A stretch of 64,000 bases of DNA from contig CANKZO010000001.1 in assembly GCA_947488485.1 (NCBI GenBank), forward strand, positions 1-64,000, given 5' to 3'. The notes beneath the pieces are model-generated. The model searched no databases. It was not told where the DNA came from and saw nothing but the letters and a program-made list of their open reading frames with translations. Position numbers and translations under genes: made by a program. Position 1 is the first letter of the stretch. Each line of letters starts with the position of its first letter. The DNA comes from Opitutia bacterium. GTDB taxonomy: Bacteria; Verrucomicrobiota; Verrucomicrobiae; Opitutales; UBA953. Below, piece after piece: positions 36,146 to 45,714 of the stretch.

Positions 36146-36880
36146 ATGCCCGCCTCCGCCTCCCAGAAACCGAAGTATCGTCGGATCGTGCTCAAGATCA
36201 GCGGCGAAGCCCTGCGCAACGACACCACCGGCGCCTCCATCGACAGCGCGGTCCTCGACCGCCTCGCCGAGGAACTGCGCTCCATCCAGAAAGTCGGCAC
36301 CCAGGTCGCGGTCGTCGTCGGCGGCGGCAACATCTTCCGCGGCCTCGCCGGCGCGCGCGCCAACGGTACCGACCGCACCACGGGCGACAACATGGGCATG
36401 CTCGCCACGGTCATCAACGGCCTCGCCCTGATGGACCGCCTGGAAAAAGCCGGCCTCGAGTGCCGCGTGATGACCGCCATCCCGATGGACCGCATCGCCG
36501 AGCCCTTCATCCAGCGCCGCGCCACCCGCCACCTCGAGCGCGGCCGCATCGTCATCTTCGTCGCCGGCACGGGTAATCCGTATTGCACCACCGACTACGC
36601 CGCGGCTCTCCGCGCCAACGAGATCGGCGCCGACGCCATCCTCAAGGCCACCAAGGTCGACGGCGTGTACGACAAGGACCCGATGAAGCACAAGGACGCC
36701 AAGCGCTACGACCGCGTCTCGCACGCCGAAGCCCTCCAGAAGCGTCTCGGCGTCATGGACGCCGAAGCGTTCTCGCTCTGCGAAGCCAACAAGCTCCCGA
36801 TCATCGTGCTCTCGATGTCCGAGAAGGGCGCCGTGAAGAAGGCCGTCCTCGGACGGCGCATCGGCACGCTCGTCGCCTGA
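36146..36880 (+). CDS. pyrH: UMP kinase
   Basis: A 244-residue hexameric kinase that converts UMP to UDP, of the amino-acid-kinase fold and unrelated to eukaryotic UMP/CMP kinases. RIVLKISGEAL at the N-terminus holds the phosphate-binding lysine, VVVGGGNIFRG near residue 52 the glycine-rich loop, and the region GTGNPYCTTDYAAALRANEI near 140 the ATP/UMP site. It precedes frr by 33 bases, the standard pyrH-frr pairing also seen as rpsB-tsf-pyrH-frr in many genomes. Here rpsB-tsf has been separated to the other end of the window. Confidence 0.96.
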   Translation: MPASASQKPKYRRIVLKISGEALRNDTTGASIDSAVLDRLAEELRSIQKVGTQVAVVVGGGNIFRGLAGARANGTDRTTGDNMGMLATVINGLALMDRLEKAGLECRVMTAIPMDRIAEPFIQRRATRHLERGRIVIFVAGTGNPYCTTDYAAALRANEIGADAILKATKVDGVYDKDPMKHKDAKRYDRVSHAEALQKRLGVMDAEAFSLCEANKLPIIVLSMSEKGAVKKAVLGRRIGTLVA

Positions 36881-36913
36881 TTTTCCGAAAACCAACCACC
36901 CCTACCCTATCCT

Positions 36914-37477
36914 ATGGACATCAAGAAAGTCATCGCCGACGGCGCCAACGCCATGAAGAAGGCGGTCGATCACACCTCCCACGAGTTCGCCACGCTGCAC
37001 ACCGGCAAGGCCTCCCCGGGCATGATCGAGAACGTCCAGGTCCACATCGAATCCTACGGCATGACCCAGCGCCTCAAGGACATGGCCGCCATCACCACGC
37101 CCGACGCGCAGACCATCGTGGTCCAGCCGTTCGACAAGGCCGTCATGGACGACATCCGCAAGGCCATCATGGCCGCCAACCTCGGCATCAACCCCGTCCC
37201 GCAGGGCAACTTCATGCGCTGCCCGGTCCCGTCCCTCTCCGGCGAACGCCGCCTCGAACTCGCCAAGCGCGCCACGCAGATGGCCGAAGAAGGCAAGGTC
37301 CGCGTGCGTAACGCCCGCCGCGACGCCCTCGAGCTCCTGAAGAAGGGCAACAAGGACAAGGTCGTCACCGACGACGACCTGAAGCGCTCCGAGAAGGAGA
37401 TCCAGACCCACACCGACAAGTTCACGGCCGACATCGAGAAGAACCTCAAGGCCAAGGAAGCCGACCTGAAGGGTTGA
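36914..37477 (+). CDS. frr: Ribosome recycling factor
   Basis: A 187-residue factor that, with EF-G, splits post-termination ribosomes. The protein is the expected three-helix bundle with a small beta domain: [16 protein letters not shown] near residue 30, [22 protein letters not shown] near 95, and the highly conserved [13 protein letters not shown] near 133. Length is normal. It lies between pyrH and sucC on the same strand; the 23-base gap to sucC suggests the succinyl-CoA synthetase genes may be read from the same transcript. Confidence 0.97.
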   Translation: MDIKKVIADGANAMKKAVDHTSHEFATLHTGKASPGMIENVQVHIESYGMTQRLKDMAAITTPDAQTIVVQPFDKAVMDDIRKAIMAANLGINPVPQGNFMRCPVPSLSGERRLELAKRATQMAEEGKVRVRNARRDALELLKKGNKDKVVTDDDLKRSEKEIQTHTDKFTADIEKNLKAKEADLKG

Positions 37478-37500
37478 TCCGCGTTCAGCGTCCCGTTTCC

Positions 37501-38712
37501 ATGAATATCCACGAATACCAAGCCAAGGAACTCTTCGAGAAGTTCGGCGTCGCCGTGCCCAAGGGCGTGGCGGTCACCTCCGCCGCTGAGTTCGAAGGCG
37601 CGCTCGCCAAGATCGACACCACCGGTGGCATCATGGTGAAATCCCAGATCCATGCCGGCGGTCGCGGCAAAGGCACCTTCACCGACGGCTTCAAGGGCGG
37701 CGTGAAGTTCTCCGCGACGAAGGAGAAGGCCCTCGAGAACGCCAAGGCGATGCTCGGCAACACCCTCGTGACCGCCCAGACGGGCCCCGACGGCCGCAAG
37801 GTCCAGACGATCTACTTCACCGAAGCCGCCAACCTGGGCAAGCGCCCCGACGGCCGCGACGACGAGTACTACCTCGCCATCCTCCTCGACCGCGCGACTT
37901 CCTTCCCGGTGATCGTCGCCTCGACCGAAGGCGGCATGGAGATCGAGCACGTCGCCCACCATACCCCGGAGAAGATCTTCAAGGTGCAGGTCGACCCGGC
38001 CGTCGGCCTCCAGGCCTTCCAGGCCCGCCAGATCGCCTTCGCCCTCGGCTTCTCCGGCGAGCTCTTCAAGCAGTGCGTCACCCTGGTGACGAAGCTCTAC
38101 CACTTCTACTGGGAGAAGGATTGCGCGATGGTCGAAGTGAACCCGCTCCTGGTCACGAAGGAAGGCAAGCTCCTCGCCCTCGACGCCAAGGTGTCGTTCG
38201 ACGACAACGCCCTCTTCCGTCACCCGGACGTGGTCGCCCTCCGCGACCTCAACGAGGAGGACGCCAAGGAGATCGAAGCCTCGAAGTTCGGCCTCTCCTA
38301 CATCGCCCTCGACGGCAACATCGCCTGCCTCGTCAACGGCGCCGGCCTCGCGATGTCCACGATGGACATCATCCAGCACTTCGGCGGCAGCCCGGCCAAC
38401 TTCCTCGACGTCGGCGGCGGCGCCACCAAGGACCAGGTCACGGCGGCCTTCAAGATCATCCTGGGCGACGCCAACGTGAAGGGCATCCTGGTGAACATCT
38501 TCGGCGGCATCATGGACTGCAACGTGATCGCCACGGGCATCATCGAAGCGGTCAAGGAGACCGGCCTGAAGCTGCCCCTCGTGGTGCGCCTCGAAGGCAA
38601 CAACGTCGAAGCCGGCAAGGCCACCCTCGCCGCTTCGGGCCTGACGATCGTGTCGGGCGACTCGATGGCCGACGCGGCCCAGAAGATCGTGAAGCTGGTC
38701 AACGCCAAGTAA
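37501..38712 (+). CDS. sucC: Succinyl-CoA synthetase beta subunit
   Basis: A 403-residue ATP-grasp subunit of the TCA-cycle enzyme that makes ATP or GTP from succinyl-Co[18 protein letters not shown] is the standard start, fixing the ATG at 37501. [14 protein letters not shown] near residue 45 is the nucleotide-binding loop, [19 protein letters not shown] near 215 binds Mg and phosphate, and [16 protein letters not shown] near 335 is the family C-terminal mark. It is 19 bases before sucD, with which it forms the working complex. Confidence 0.97.
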   Translation: MNIHEYQAKELFEKFGVAVPKGVAVTSAAEFEGALAKIDTTGGIMVKSQIHAGGRGKGTFTDGFKGGVKFSATKEKALENAKAMLGNTLVTAQTGPDGRKVQTIYFTEAANLGKRPDGRDDEYYLAILLDRATSFPVIVASTEGGMEIEHVAHHTPEKIFKVQVDPAVGLQAFQARQIAFALGFSGELFKQCVTLVTKLYHFYWEKDCAMVEVNPLLVTKEGKLLALDAKVSFDDNALFRHPDVVALRDLNEEDAKEIEASKFGLSYIALDGNIACLVNGAGLAMSTMDIIQHFGGSPANFLDVGGGATKDQVTAAFKIILGDANVKGILVNIFGGIMDCNVIATGIIEAVKETGLKLPLVVRLEGNNVEAGKATLAASGLTIVSGDSMADAAQKIVKLVNAK

Positions 38713-38731
38713 CCCTTCACCGCACACTCTC

Positions 38732-39637
38732 ATGTCTATTCTCGTCAAAGAAGATACCCGCATCCTCGTCCAAGGCATCACGGGCGATTTCGGCGCACGC
38801 CACGCCCGCCTCTCGCTCGACTACGGCTCGCAGGTCGTCGCCGGCGTCACCCCGGGCAAAGGCGGCCAGGTCTTCGAACACGCCGGCAAGAAGGTCCCGA
38901 TCTTCAACACCGTCGCCGAAGCCGCCAAGCAGACCGGCGCCACGGTCTCCGCGATCTTCGTCCCCCCGCCCTTCGCGGCCGACGCCATCCTGGAGTGCTT
39001 CGAAGCCGACCTCGATCTCGCCGTGGCCATCACGGAAGGCATCCCGGTCCGGGACATGGTCCGCGCCAAGCGCGCCATGGCCGGTCGTCGCACGCGCCTC
39101 ATCGGTCCGAATTGCCCCGGCCTCGTGACCCCTGGTCGCGGCGACAAGTCTTCCGGCGGCTGCCGCATCGGCATCGCCCCGGGTTACATCCACCGCCGCG
39201 GTAACGTCGGCGTAGTCTCCCGCTCCGGCACCCTGACCTATGAAGCCGTCTGGCAGCTCACCTGCCGCGGCAAGGGCCAGTCGACCTGCGTCGGCATCGG
39301 CGGCGACCCCGTCAACGGCACCTCGCACCTCGACGTCATCAAGCTCTTCAACGACGACCCGGAGACCGAAGCCATCATCATGATCGGTGAAATCGGTGGT
39401 AACGCCGAAGTCGAAGCCGCCCGCTGGATCAAGGAGCACTGCAAGAAGCCCGTCGCGGGCTTCATCGCCGGCGCCACCGCCCCGGCCGGACGTCGCATGG
39501 GCCACGCCGGCGCCGTCATCGGCGGAGCCGAAGACACCGCCGCCGCGAAGATCAAGATCTTCCAGGAGTGCGGCATCTCCGTGGCGGCCACGCCCTCCGA
39601 CATGGCCGACGCCCTCCTCCGTATCTGGAAGGGCTGA
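38732..39637 (+). CDS. sucD: Succinyl-CoA synthetase alpha subunit
   Basis: A 301-residue CoA-binding subunit that carries the phosphohistidine. [15 protein letters not shown] near residue 14 is the CoA-binding Rossmann motif, [11 protein letters not shown] near 128 and the active-site histidine in [18 protein letters not shown] near 255 are all present. It follows sucC and ends at a strong bidirectional terminator. Length and motifs are normal. Confidence 0.97.
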   Translation: MSILVKEDTRILVQGITGDFGARHARLSLDYGSQVVAGVTPGKGGQVFEHAGKKVPIFNTVAEAAKQTGATVSAIFVPPPFAADAILECFEADLDLAVAITEGIPVRDMVRAKRAMAGRRTRLIGPNCPGLVTPGRGDKSSGGCRIGIAPGYIHRRGNVGVVSRSGTLTYEAVWQLTCRGKGQSTCVGIGGDPVNGTSHLDVIKLFNDDPETEAIIMIGEIGGNAEVEAARWIKEHCKKPVAGFIAGATAPAGRRMGHAGAVIGGAEDTAAAKIKIFQECGISVAATPSDMADALLRIWKG

Positions 39638-39654
39638 AGTCGTTCTTGAGCCAA

Positions 39655-39685
39655 CAAAAAGGCCGCCCATTGGGCGGCCTTTTTC
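39655..39685. terminator. Bidirectional terminator between sucD and leuD
   Basis: An 8-bp GC stem (GGCCGCCC 39661-39668 with GGGCGGCC 39672-39679), an ATT loop, an A run before and a T run after, so it works on both strands. It is 18 bases past sucD and about 19 bases past the convergent leuD stop. Confidence 0.92.
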
Positions 39686-39703
39686 TTTGGCGTGTCCCGC
39701 GGC

Positions 39704-40324
39704 TTACTTGCCGGCGACGTAAGCGAGACCACCGGCGGTCTTGGCCACGGAGTCGGCACCTTCGAGCAGGTCGGCGATGGGGTCCCACTTGCCGTTGACG
39801 AGGCCGTCGCGGGCGGAGGCGGCGATGCTGGCCTTCCAGGTCTTGGCACCGGCGGAGACGGACAGCTGGGCGACGTCGACGGTGACTTCGACATCCGGGT
39901 TGGCGCGCACGAAGGCATCGCACTCGGCGAGGTCTTCCTTGGAGAGGGTCAGGCAAGGCACGCCGAGAGTCGTGGAGTTGCCGAAGAAGATCTCGGCGAA
40001 GCTGCCGCCGACGAACGCGGTGAAACCATAACGCCAGAGGGACTGCGGGGCATGCTCACGGGAACTGCCGCAGCCGAAGTTGAAGCCGACGACCATGATG
40101 CCCTGCTTGGCGGCGGCGATGCGGGCGGCCTGCGCCGAGTTCATCGGGTGCGGGCGCTCCTTGCCATCAGGGCCGGTGCGCTCGTCGCGGAAGGCGTGCT
40201 CGCCGAGACCGTCGAAGGTCACGCAGCGCAGGAAGCGCGCGGGGATGATGCGGTCGGTGTCGATATCGTCGCCGGGGACGGCGAGGGCGAGGGCTTTGAC
40301 CTGGGTGATTTTGGCGAGGGACAT
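39704..40324 (-). CDS. leuD: 3-isopropylmalate dehydratase small subunit
   Basis: A 206-residue swivelling-domain subunit of isopropylmalate isomerase in leucine synthesis. DDIDTDRIIPARFL near residue 20 and NFGCGSSREHAPQSLWRYGF near 80 are the substrate-contact motifs of the family. The ATG at 40324 starts at the normal N-terminus (MSLAKITQVKAL). It is the last gene of leuC-X-leuD, 16 bases after the small unknown gene, and ends at the bidirectional terminator. Confidence 0.96.
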   Translation of the reverse strand: MSLAKITQVKALALAVPGDDIDTDRIIPARFLRCVTFDGLGEHAFRDERTGPDGKERPHPMNSAQAARIAAAKQGIMVVGFNFGCGSSREHAPQSLWRYGFTAFVGGSFAEIFFGNSTTLGVPCLTLSKEDLAECDAFVRANPDVEVTVDVAQLSVSAGAKTWKASIAASARDGLVNGKWDPIADLLEGADSVAKTAGGLAYVAGK

Positions 40325-40340
40325 GGCGGATCGGAAGGGG

Positions 40341-40631
40341 TTAGGCGGCGACGGGACGGCGAATGACGCAGACGGGCATCGCAAGGGCGGCAGCCAAGGA
40401 GGCGAGACGTTCTTCGGCGACGGAGGCGGCGACGGTCTCATCGGCCAGCAGGATCGCGTGGCCATCCACGACCCACGGCAGGGTCACGGTGCACACGGGC
40501 TTGCCGTCGTAATGGGCGTCGACGCTCACGTCGCGCTGGCAGGCGAGTCCTTCGGCCAAGCAGGCCGCGGTGACGTCGTCGCCTTGGGCGATACGTTCGA
40601 GCACGCGGTCGACTGGCACAGAGACGGACAT
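40341..40631 (-). CDS. Small protein encoded between leuC and leuD
   Basis: A 96-residue protein. Its ATG overlaps the leuC stop codon (ATGA), which is strong evidence that it is a translated gene. It has no membrane span or signal peptide; the sequence mixes short beta strands and helices (VCTVTLPWVVDGHAILLADE) and has three cysteines. I do not recognise a family. Since leuC and leuD are usually adjacent, an inserted coupled gene may encode an accessory factor for the dehydratase, for example in cluster handling, but that is only inference from position. Confidence 0.78.
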   Translation of the reverse strand: MSVSVPVDRVLERIAQGDDVTAACLAEGLACQRDVSVDAHYDGKPVCTVTLPWVVDGHAILLADETVAASVAEERLASLAAALAMPVCVIRRPVAA

Positions 40632-42037
40632 CAGACCTTGAAGACTTCGCGGGCGTCGGTGACCTGGCCGGTGATGGCGGCGGCGGCGACCATGAGCGGG
40701 CTCATGAGCACGGTACGACCGGTCTGGGAGCCCTGACGGCCCTTGAAGTTACGGTTCGAGGAGCTGGCGCAGAGCTGGTCGCCGACGAGCTTGTCGGGAT
40801 TCATCGCGAGGCACATGGAGCAACCCGCGCCGCGCCATTCGAAGCCGGCTTCGATGTAGATCTTATCGAGGCCTTCATGGACGGCCTGGATGGCGGTGAG
40901 CTGCGAGCCAGGGACGACGATCGCCTTGACGTTCGGGCTCACCTTGCGGCCCTTGAGGTACTTGGCGACCTCGCGGAGGTCGGAGATGCGGCCGTTGGTG
41001 CAGGAACCGAGGAAGCAGACATCGACCTTGGTGCCCTTGATCGGGGTGTTCGGCGCCAGCTTCATGTGAGCGTAGGCGTCTTCGGCGGTCTGACGGTCGG
41101 CGGCGTTGAGGCTCTCGAGCGCCGGCATCTTCTCGTCGATGAACACGGCCTGTCCCGGGGTGATGCCCCAGGTGACGGTCGGACGGATTTCCTCGGCCTT
41201 GAAGGTCCTGATGTCGTCATACTGGCAACCGGCGTCGGAAGCGAAGGAAGCCCAGCGAGCCACGGCAGCATCCCAATCGGCGGCCTTCGGGGCGTAGGGC
41301 TTGCCCTTGATGTAATCGAAAGTCTTCTGGTCCGGATTGACGTAACCGCAGCGGGCGCCGCCTTCGATGGACATGTTACAGACGGTCATGCGCTCCTCGA
41401 GGGAGAAGCCGTCAAAGGTCGTGCCGGCGTATTCGTAGGCGTAGCCGATGCCGCCGTTGACGCCGAGGACGCGGATGATGTGCAGGATGACGTCCTTGGC
41501 GTAGACGCCGGGAGCCAGCTTGCCGTTCACTTCGATGCGACGGACCTTGAGGGGGCTGAGGGCGAGGGTCTGGGTCGCGAGGACGTCGCGGACCTGCGTG
41601 GTGCCGATGCCGAAGGCGATCGCGCCGAACGCGCCGTGGGTGGCGGTGTGGGAGTCGCCGCAGGCGATCGTGGTGCCGGGTTGGGTGATACCCTGCTCCG
41701 GTCCGACCATGTGGACGATGCCTTGGGTGCCGGTCGTGGTGTCGAAGAAGCGGATGCCGTAGTCCTTGGTGTTCTTGCGGAGGGCCTCGATCATCTCCTG
41801 GGCGATCGGGTCGGAGTAGGGCTCCTTGAGCTCGTTGGTCGGGACGATGTGGTCGACCGTGGCGAAGGTGCGCTGGGGGTACTTCACCTTGAGGCCGAGG
41901 TCCCGGAGCATGCCGAAGGCCTGGGGGCTCGTCACCTCATGGATGAGGTGCGTGCCGATGAACAATTGGGTCTGCCCGTTAGGCAGCTTGCGCACCGTAT
42001 GCGCTTCCCAAACTTTCTGGAACAGGGTCTTGGCCAT
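40631..42037 (-). CDS. leuC: 3-isopropylmalate dehydratase large subunit
   Basis: A 468-residue aconitase-family subunit with a 4Fe-4S cluster. [15 protein letters not shown] is the standard start. Cluster ligands are expected at the cysteine in [14 protein letters not shown] near residue 345 and at the two cysteines of [12 protein letters not shown] near 407, all present. [20 protein letters not shown] near residue 130 is the family mark. It heads the leu unit. The 159-base gap to divergent purU must hold promoters for both, but I see no clear boxes or leader peptide rich in leucine. Confidence 0.97.
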   Translation of the reverse strand: MAKTLFQKVWEAHTVRKLPNGQTQLFIGTHLIHEVTSPQAFGMLRDLGLKVKYPQRTFATVDHIVPTNELKEPYSDPIAQEMIEALRKNTKDYGIRFFDTTTGTQGIVHMVGPEQGITQPGTTIACGDSHTATHGAFGAIAFGIGTTQVRDVLATQTLALSPLKVRRIEVNGKLAPGVYAKDVILHIIRVLGVNGGIGYAYEYAGTTFDGFSLEERMTVCNMSIEGGARCGYVNPDQKTFDYIKGKPYAPKAADWDAAVARWASFASDAGCQYDDIRTFKAEEIRPTVTWGITPGQAVFIDEKMPALESLNAADRQTAEDAYAHMKLAPNTPIKGTKVDVCFLGSCTNGRISDLREVAKYLKGRKVSPNVKAIVVPGSQLTAIQAVHEGLDKIYIEAGFEWRGAGCSMCLAMNPDKLVGDQLCASSSNRNFKGRQGSQTGRTVLMSPLMVAAAAITGQVTDAREVFKV

Positions 42038-42196
42038 CTTGGTAAAAGGTGAAGGGTCAACGTAGGAAGGGACGGGGGCTGGTCAATCCCGCAGGCGAGG
42101 GCCCGGGACGGCTTATTCCTGATAAAAGAGGCCGACGCGCGCCGCGGACATCGCCGTGTCTTGACCCACGCGCCCCTCCCCTTCCATCCTGCACCC

Positions 42197-43051
42197 ATGG
42201 CCCGTACGCTCACCCTCAGCTTCTCCTGCCCCGACACCAGCGGCATCGTGGCCGGGGTGTCCGCATTCGTGGCGGGACATCAAGGCTGGATCACCGAGGC
42301 CAGTCAGCACACCGAGCCGGAGCTCGGACGCTTCTTCATGCGCGTGGAGATCCGGGCGGAGTCGCTCGATTTCCCGGCCGCGGAATTCGCCGCCCGCTTC
42401 GCCCCGCTGGCCAAGAAGTTCGCGATGGACTGGAAAGTCTCCGACTCCGCCCAGCCTCGCCGCGTGGTGCTCCTCTGCTCCAAGCAGGAGCACTGCCTCT
42501 ACGACCTGCTCGCGCGCCATGTCGCCCAGGACTTCCCGTTCGTGATCCCCTGCGTGATCTCCAATCACGAGGACCATCGCAAGGTCGTCGAAGCCCACGG
42601 CATCCCCTTCCACTTCGTCCCCGTGACGCCGGAGACCAAGCCGGCGGCCTACCGCAAGATGGAGCAGCTCTTCCGCGACGCGCAGGCCGACCTCATCGTC
42701 CTCGCCCGCTACATGCAGGTGCTCGATGAACCGATGTGCCGCGAATTCGCCGGCAAGATCATCAACATCCATCACTCGTTCCTGCCCTCCTTCGCCGGCG
42801 CCAAGCCCTACCACCAGGCCCACCGCCGCGGCGTGAAGCTCATCGGCGCGACCTGCCACTTCGTCACGCCGGACCTCGACGAAGGCCCCATCGTGGAACA
42901 GGACGTGATCCGCATCGACCACTCGGACACGCCCGACGACATGGCCCACCTGGGCAAGGACATCGAGAAGGTCGTGCTCGCCCGCGGCCTACGCGCCGTG
43001 GTCGAGGACCGCGTCCTGCTGGCCGGCAATAAGACCGTTATCTTCCGTTAA
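42197..43051 (+). CDS. purU: Formyltetrahydrofolate deformylase
   Basis: A 284-residue hydrolase that releases formate from 10-formyltetrahydrofolate and so balances one-carbon pools. The N-terminal 85 residues form an ACT-like regulatory domain (LSFSCPDTSGIVAGVSAFV). The catalytic formyltransferase-fold domain has NIHHSFLPSFAGAKPYHQAH near residue 195, with the Asn-His pair, and the aspartate region DEGPIVEQD near 235. The ATG at 42197 matches the family start; the frame extends 12 codons upstream without support. Confidence 0.94.
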   Translation: MARTLTLSFSCPDTSGIVAGVSAFVAGHQGWITEASQHTEPELGRFFMRVEIRAESLDFPAAEFAARFAPLAKKFAMDWKVSDSAQPRRVVLLCSKQEHCLYDLLARHVAQDFPFVIPCVISNHEDHRKVVEAHGIPFHFVPVTPETKPAAYRKMEQLFRDAQADLIVLARYMQVLDEPMCREFAGKIINIHHSFLPSFAGAKPYHQAHRRGVKLIGATCHFVTPDLDEGPIVEQDVIRIDHSDTPDDMAHLGKDIEKVVLARGLRAVVEDRVLLAGNKTVIFR

Positions 43052-43122
43052 AAACTGCCCCGTCGGAGGGGTTTGGCGTTGGCGAGGTTGAGCGGGAAAG
43101 GCATGGTGTGGAACCCCTCCCC

Positions 43123-44556
43123 ATGCGTCTGCTTTGCGCCTCCCTGCTCGCGGCTTCCGCCGCGTTCGCCGCTCCTTCGGTCGAAGAAATCACGCCGACG
43201 AAGAAGGCTCCGTTCCTCCAGCCCGCCGAAGCGGACCGCGCCGAACTGCACACGGCCATCAAGAACTACATGGCCAAGGAGCCGGGCACCTTCGAAGCCC
43301 ACGCCGCCGCCCGCGACTTCCCCGGCGTCGTCGAGTCCAAGGAACGTGTCGCCCGGTCGGTCGCCTACGACGCGAATCTCGTCCACCGCTGGGACACCAC
43401 CAACGGCGGCGCCCCGAATCTGTACACGAGCCCCGATGTCTGGCAGGAAACCGGCCTCTACGCGGCGCCCGGCGAAGTCGTCGTCGTGAAGGTCGCCTCG
43501 CTTCCCGAGCATCGGACGGTGAAGGTGATCATCGGCTGCCACCGCGACAGCCTGCTGAAGTTGGAGAAGTGGAACCGCTTTCCGGTCATCGCGCGGACGT
43601 TCGAACTCAAGGTCGGCGAGAACAAGATCGCGAACGCCTTCGGCGGACAGCTCTTCATCCAGAGCTCCCACAAGGACTGGCGTAAGCCGATGAAGGCTTC
43701 GCCTTCCACGCCGCTGCAGTTCAGCAACGCCGTCGCGATGCCGACCTACGTGCTCGGCAAGGACACTCCGGCATCCTGGGCGAAAGCCAAGCAGCTGCCC
43801 GCCCCCTGGGTCACCCTCTCCGGCAAGCAGGTGATCCTGCACGTCCAGGCTTCCGCGGTGAAGGAACTGACCGACCCGAAGGCCCTGCTGGAATGGTGGG
43901 ATAAGTCGATGGTCCTCGAAGACGACCTCATCGCCCTCCGCCGGCTCGCCCCGGAACGCGTGGTCCCGGACCGGCAGATCTCCGCCGGCTTCATGCACTC
44001 GGGCTATCCGTTCATGTGCTGGATCGATCCGTCGCAGAAAGACAGCGTCGACCTCCCCAAGCTCATGAAGGAAGGCAACTGGGGCTTCTTCCACGAACTC
44101 GGCCACAACCACCAATGCTCCGCCTGGACGTTCAACGGACAGACCGAAGTCACGTGCAATCTGTTCTCGCTTTATGTCATGGAGAAACTCGTCGGCAAGC
44201 CGCAGGGACGGGGCCATCCGGCGATGGAGAAGCTCGATGAGCTCCTCGCGAAGCGCTTCGCCGCCGAACCGAACAAGGGTCCGTTCGAACAGCTCGCGAC
44301 CTTCGTCGTGCTGATCCGCGCCCATGGCTGGGAACCCCTCCGCGAGACCCTCCGTTCCTACGCGACCGACGCCGCCCCCAAGGGCAGCACCAAGGAACAG
44401 CTCCAGAGTCTCTTCGCCTTGCGCTACGGGAAGGCCGCCAAGGCCGACGTGAGCGAGTATTTCGAGAAGATGGGCTACCATGTCGAACCGACGACCAAGT
44501 CCGCCCTCCAAGGCCTCCCGGCCTTCCGGCCGACCCTGCCCTCGTCGGCTAAGTGA
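43123..44556 (+). CDS. Secreted M60-type (enhancin-like) zinc peptidase
   Basis: A 477-residue protein with signal peptide MRLLCASLLAASAAFA. The zinc motif is HELGH at residues 324-328 followed by Glu342 (FNGQTEVTCN), the HExxH...E pattern of M60 gluzincins. Before it, residues 95-190 look like the beta-rich region that precedes the catalytic core in this family. M60 enzymes cut mucin-type and other O-glycosylated proteins. No carbohydrate-binding domain is evident. No transporter or sugar gene is adjacent. Family call is from the motif and layout. Confidence 0.82.
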   Translation: MRLLCASLLAASAAFAAPSVEEITPTKKAPFLQPAEADRAELHTAIKNYMAKEPGTFEAHAAARDFPGVVESKERVARSVAYDANLVHRWDTTNGGAPNLYTSPDVWQETGLYAAPGEVVVVKVASLPEHRTVKVIIGCHRDSLLKLEKWNRFPVIARTFELKVGENKIANAFGGQLFIQSSHKDWRKPMKASPSTPLQFSNAVAMPTYVLGKDTPASWAKAKQLPAPWVTLSGKQVILHVQASAVKELTDPKALLEWWDKSMVLEDDLIALRRLAPERVVPDRQISAGFMHSGYPFMCWIDPSQKDSVDLPKLMKEGNWGFFHELGHNHQCSAWTFNGQTEVTCNLFSLYVMEKLVGKPQGRGHPAMEKLDELLAKRFAAEPNKGPFEQLATFVVLIRAHGWEPLRETLRSYATDAAPKGSTKEQLQSLFALRYGKAAKADVSEYFEKMGYHVEPTTKSALQGLPAFRPTLPSSAK

Positions 44557-44656
44557 CGTCATGACAAGGGGTCGCCGGGCGACGCCTTCTGCCTCGCTCT
44601 GCGGGCTTATTTAAACTTAATACGTCTTCGTCGGCCCTCGCCGCCGCCTTTCGACC

Positions 44657-45712
44657 ATGTCCCTCATTTCCCGCCTTTCCGCCCGCCTCCAGAACCACCC
44701 CAAGCGCATCGTCTTCCCCGAAGGCTCCGACGCCCGCGTGATCCAGGCCGCCCGCCAGTTCGTCGTGAAGAAGCTCGGCGTCCCGATCCTCGTCGGCGAC
44801 CGCCAGCGCATCAAGGTCAACGCCGCCCGCCTCAACATCAGCCTCGAAGGCATCCGCGTCGTCGAACCCGAACGGAGCGACGAGCTCAAAGGCTTCGCCG
44901 AGAAACTCGAGTCGATCCAGCGCTACGGCAACACGAACCTCCAGGGCGATCCGGCCGAGCTGGCCCTCAATCCGAACTACTTCGCCTGCCTGATGGTCGC
45001 CACCGGCGGCGCCGACGCGCTCATTTCCGGCGCCACCACCCACGCCTCCTCGGGCCTCCGCGCCATCCTACAGGTGATGCCCCGCCAGGCCGGCGTCGAG
45101 ACGGTCTCCTCGATGCAGATCCTCGAATCCGAAGAGGGTAAGTTCGGCATCGACGGCGTCCTCTTCCTCGCCGATTGCGGCGTCATCCCGGAACCGACCG
45201 CCGAACAGCTGGCCGACATCGCAGTGACCACCGCCGGCCTCGCCGGCCACCTCACCAACACCACGCCGAAGGTCGCGATGCTCGCCTACTCCACCCATGC
45301 GTCCAACCCGCGCCTGGCCTCGGTGAAGAAAGTCCAGGTCGCCACCGACCTCGCCCGTCGCAAGGCCCGCGAACTGGGCATCACCTGCGATATCGACGGC
45401 GAGATGCAGGCCGACGCCGCCATCAATCCCTTCGCCGCCCAATCCAAGGAAGTCTCGGGCGCCGTCGCGGGCCGCGCCGGCGTGCTGATCTTTCCCGACC
45501 TCAACTCGGGCAACATCGCCTCGAAGATGGCCCAGCATATCGCCGACATCCCGGCCTACGGCCAGATCCTCACCGGCCTCGACCGTCCCGCCGCCGAGAT
45601 CTCCCGCGGCGCCAGCGCCCACGATATCTTCGGCACCGCGGTCATCGTGGCCGCGCAGGCGGTCGACAAGTCCTACCTCTTCCCGAAGCTGAAGGACGGT
45701 CCCGCCGCCTGA
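44657..45712 (+). CDS. pta: Phosphate acetyltransferase, catalytic domain only
   Basis: A 351-residue Pta that interconverts acetyl-CoA and acetyl phosphate. The start MSLISRLSARLQNHPKRIVFPEG is typical, and KVAMLAYSTHASNPRLASVKKV near residue 212, DGEMQADAAINP near 252 and LIFPDLNSGNIASKMAQ near 279 are family motifs. It is the short form without the N-terminal P-loop and DRTGG domains of E. coli Pta, but those domains are encoded by the next gene, 2 bases downstream. ackA is not in the window. Confidence 0.94.
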   Translation: MSLISRLSARLQNHPKRIVFPEGSDARVIQAARQFVVKKLGVPILVGDRQRIKVNAARLNISLEGIRVVEPERSDELKGFAEKLESIQRYGNTNLQGDPAELALNPNYFACLMVATGGADALISGATTHASSGLRAILQVMPRQAGVETVSSMQILESEEGKFGIDGVLFLADCGVIPEPTAEQLADIAVTTAGLAGHLTNTTPKVAMLAYSTHASNPRLASVKKVQVATDLARRKARELGITCDIDGEMQADAAINPFAAQSKEVSGAVAGRAGVLIFPDLNSGNIASKMAQHIADIPAYGQILTGLDRPAAEISRGASAHDIFGTAVIVAAQAVDKSYLFPKLKDGPAA

Positions 45713-45714
45713 TC

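Noticed and set aside
35354..36895. A 513-codon minus-strand frame covering efp, the tRNA gene and pyrH
   Set aside because: It runs through a tRNA gene and antisense to two conserved genes, so it cannot be a normal coding region.
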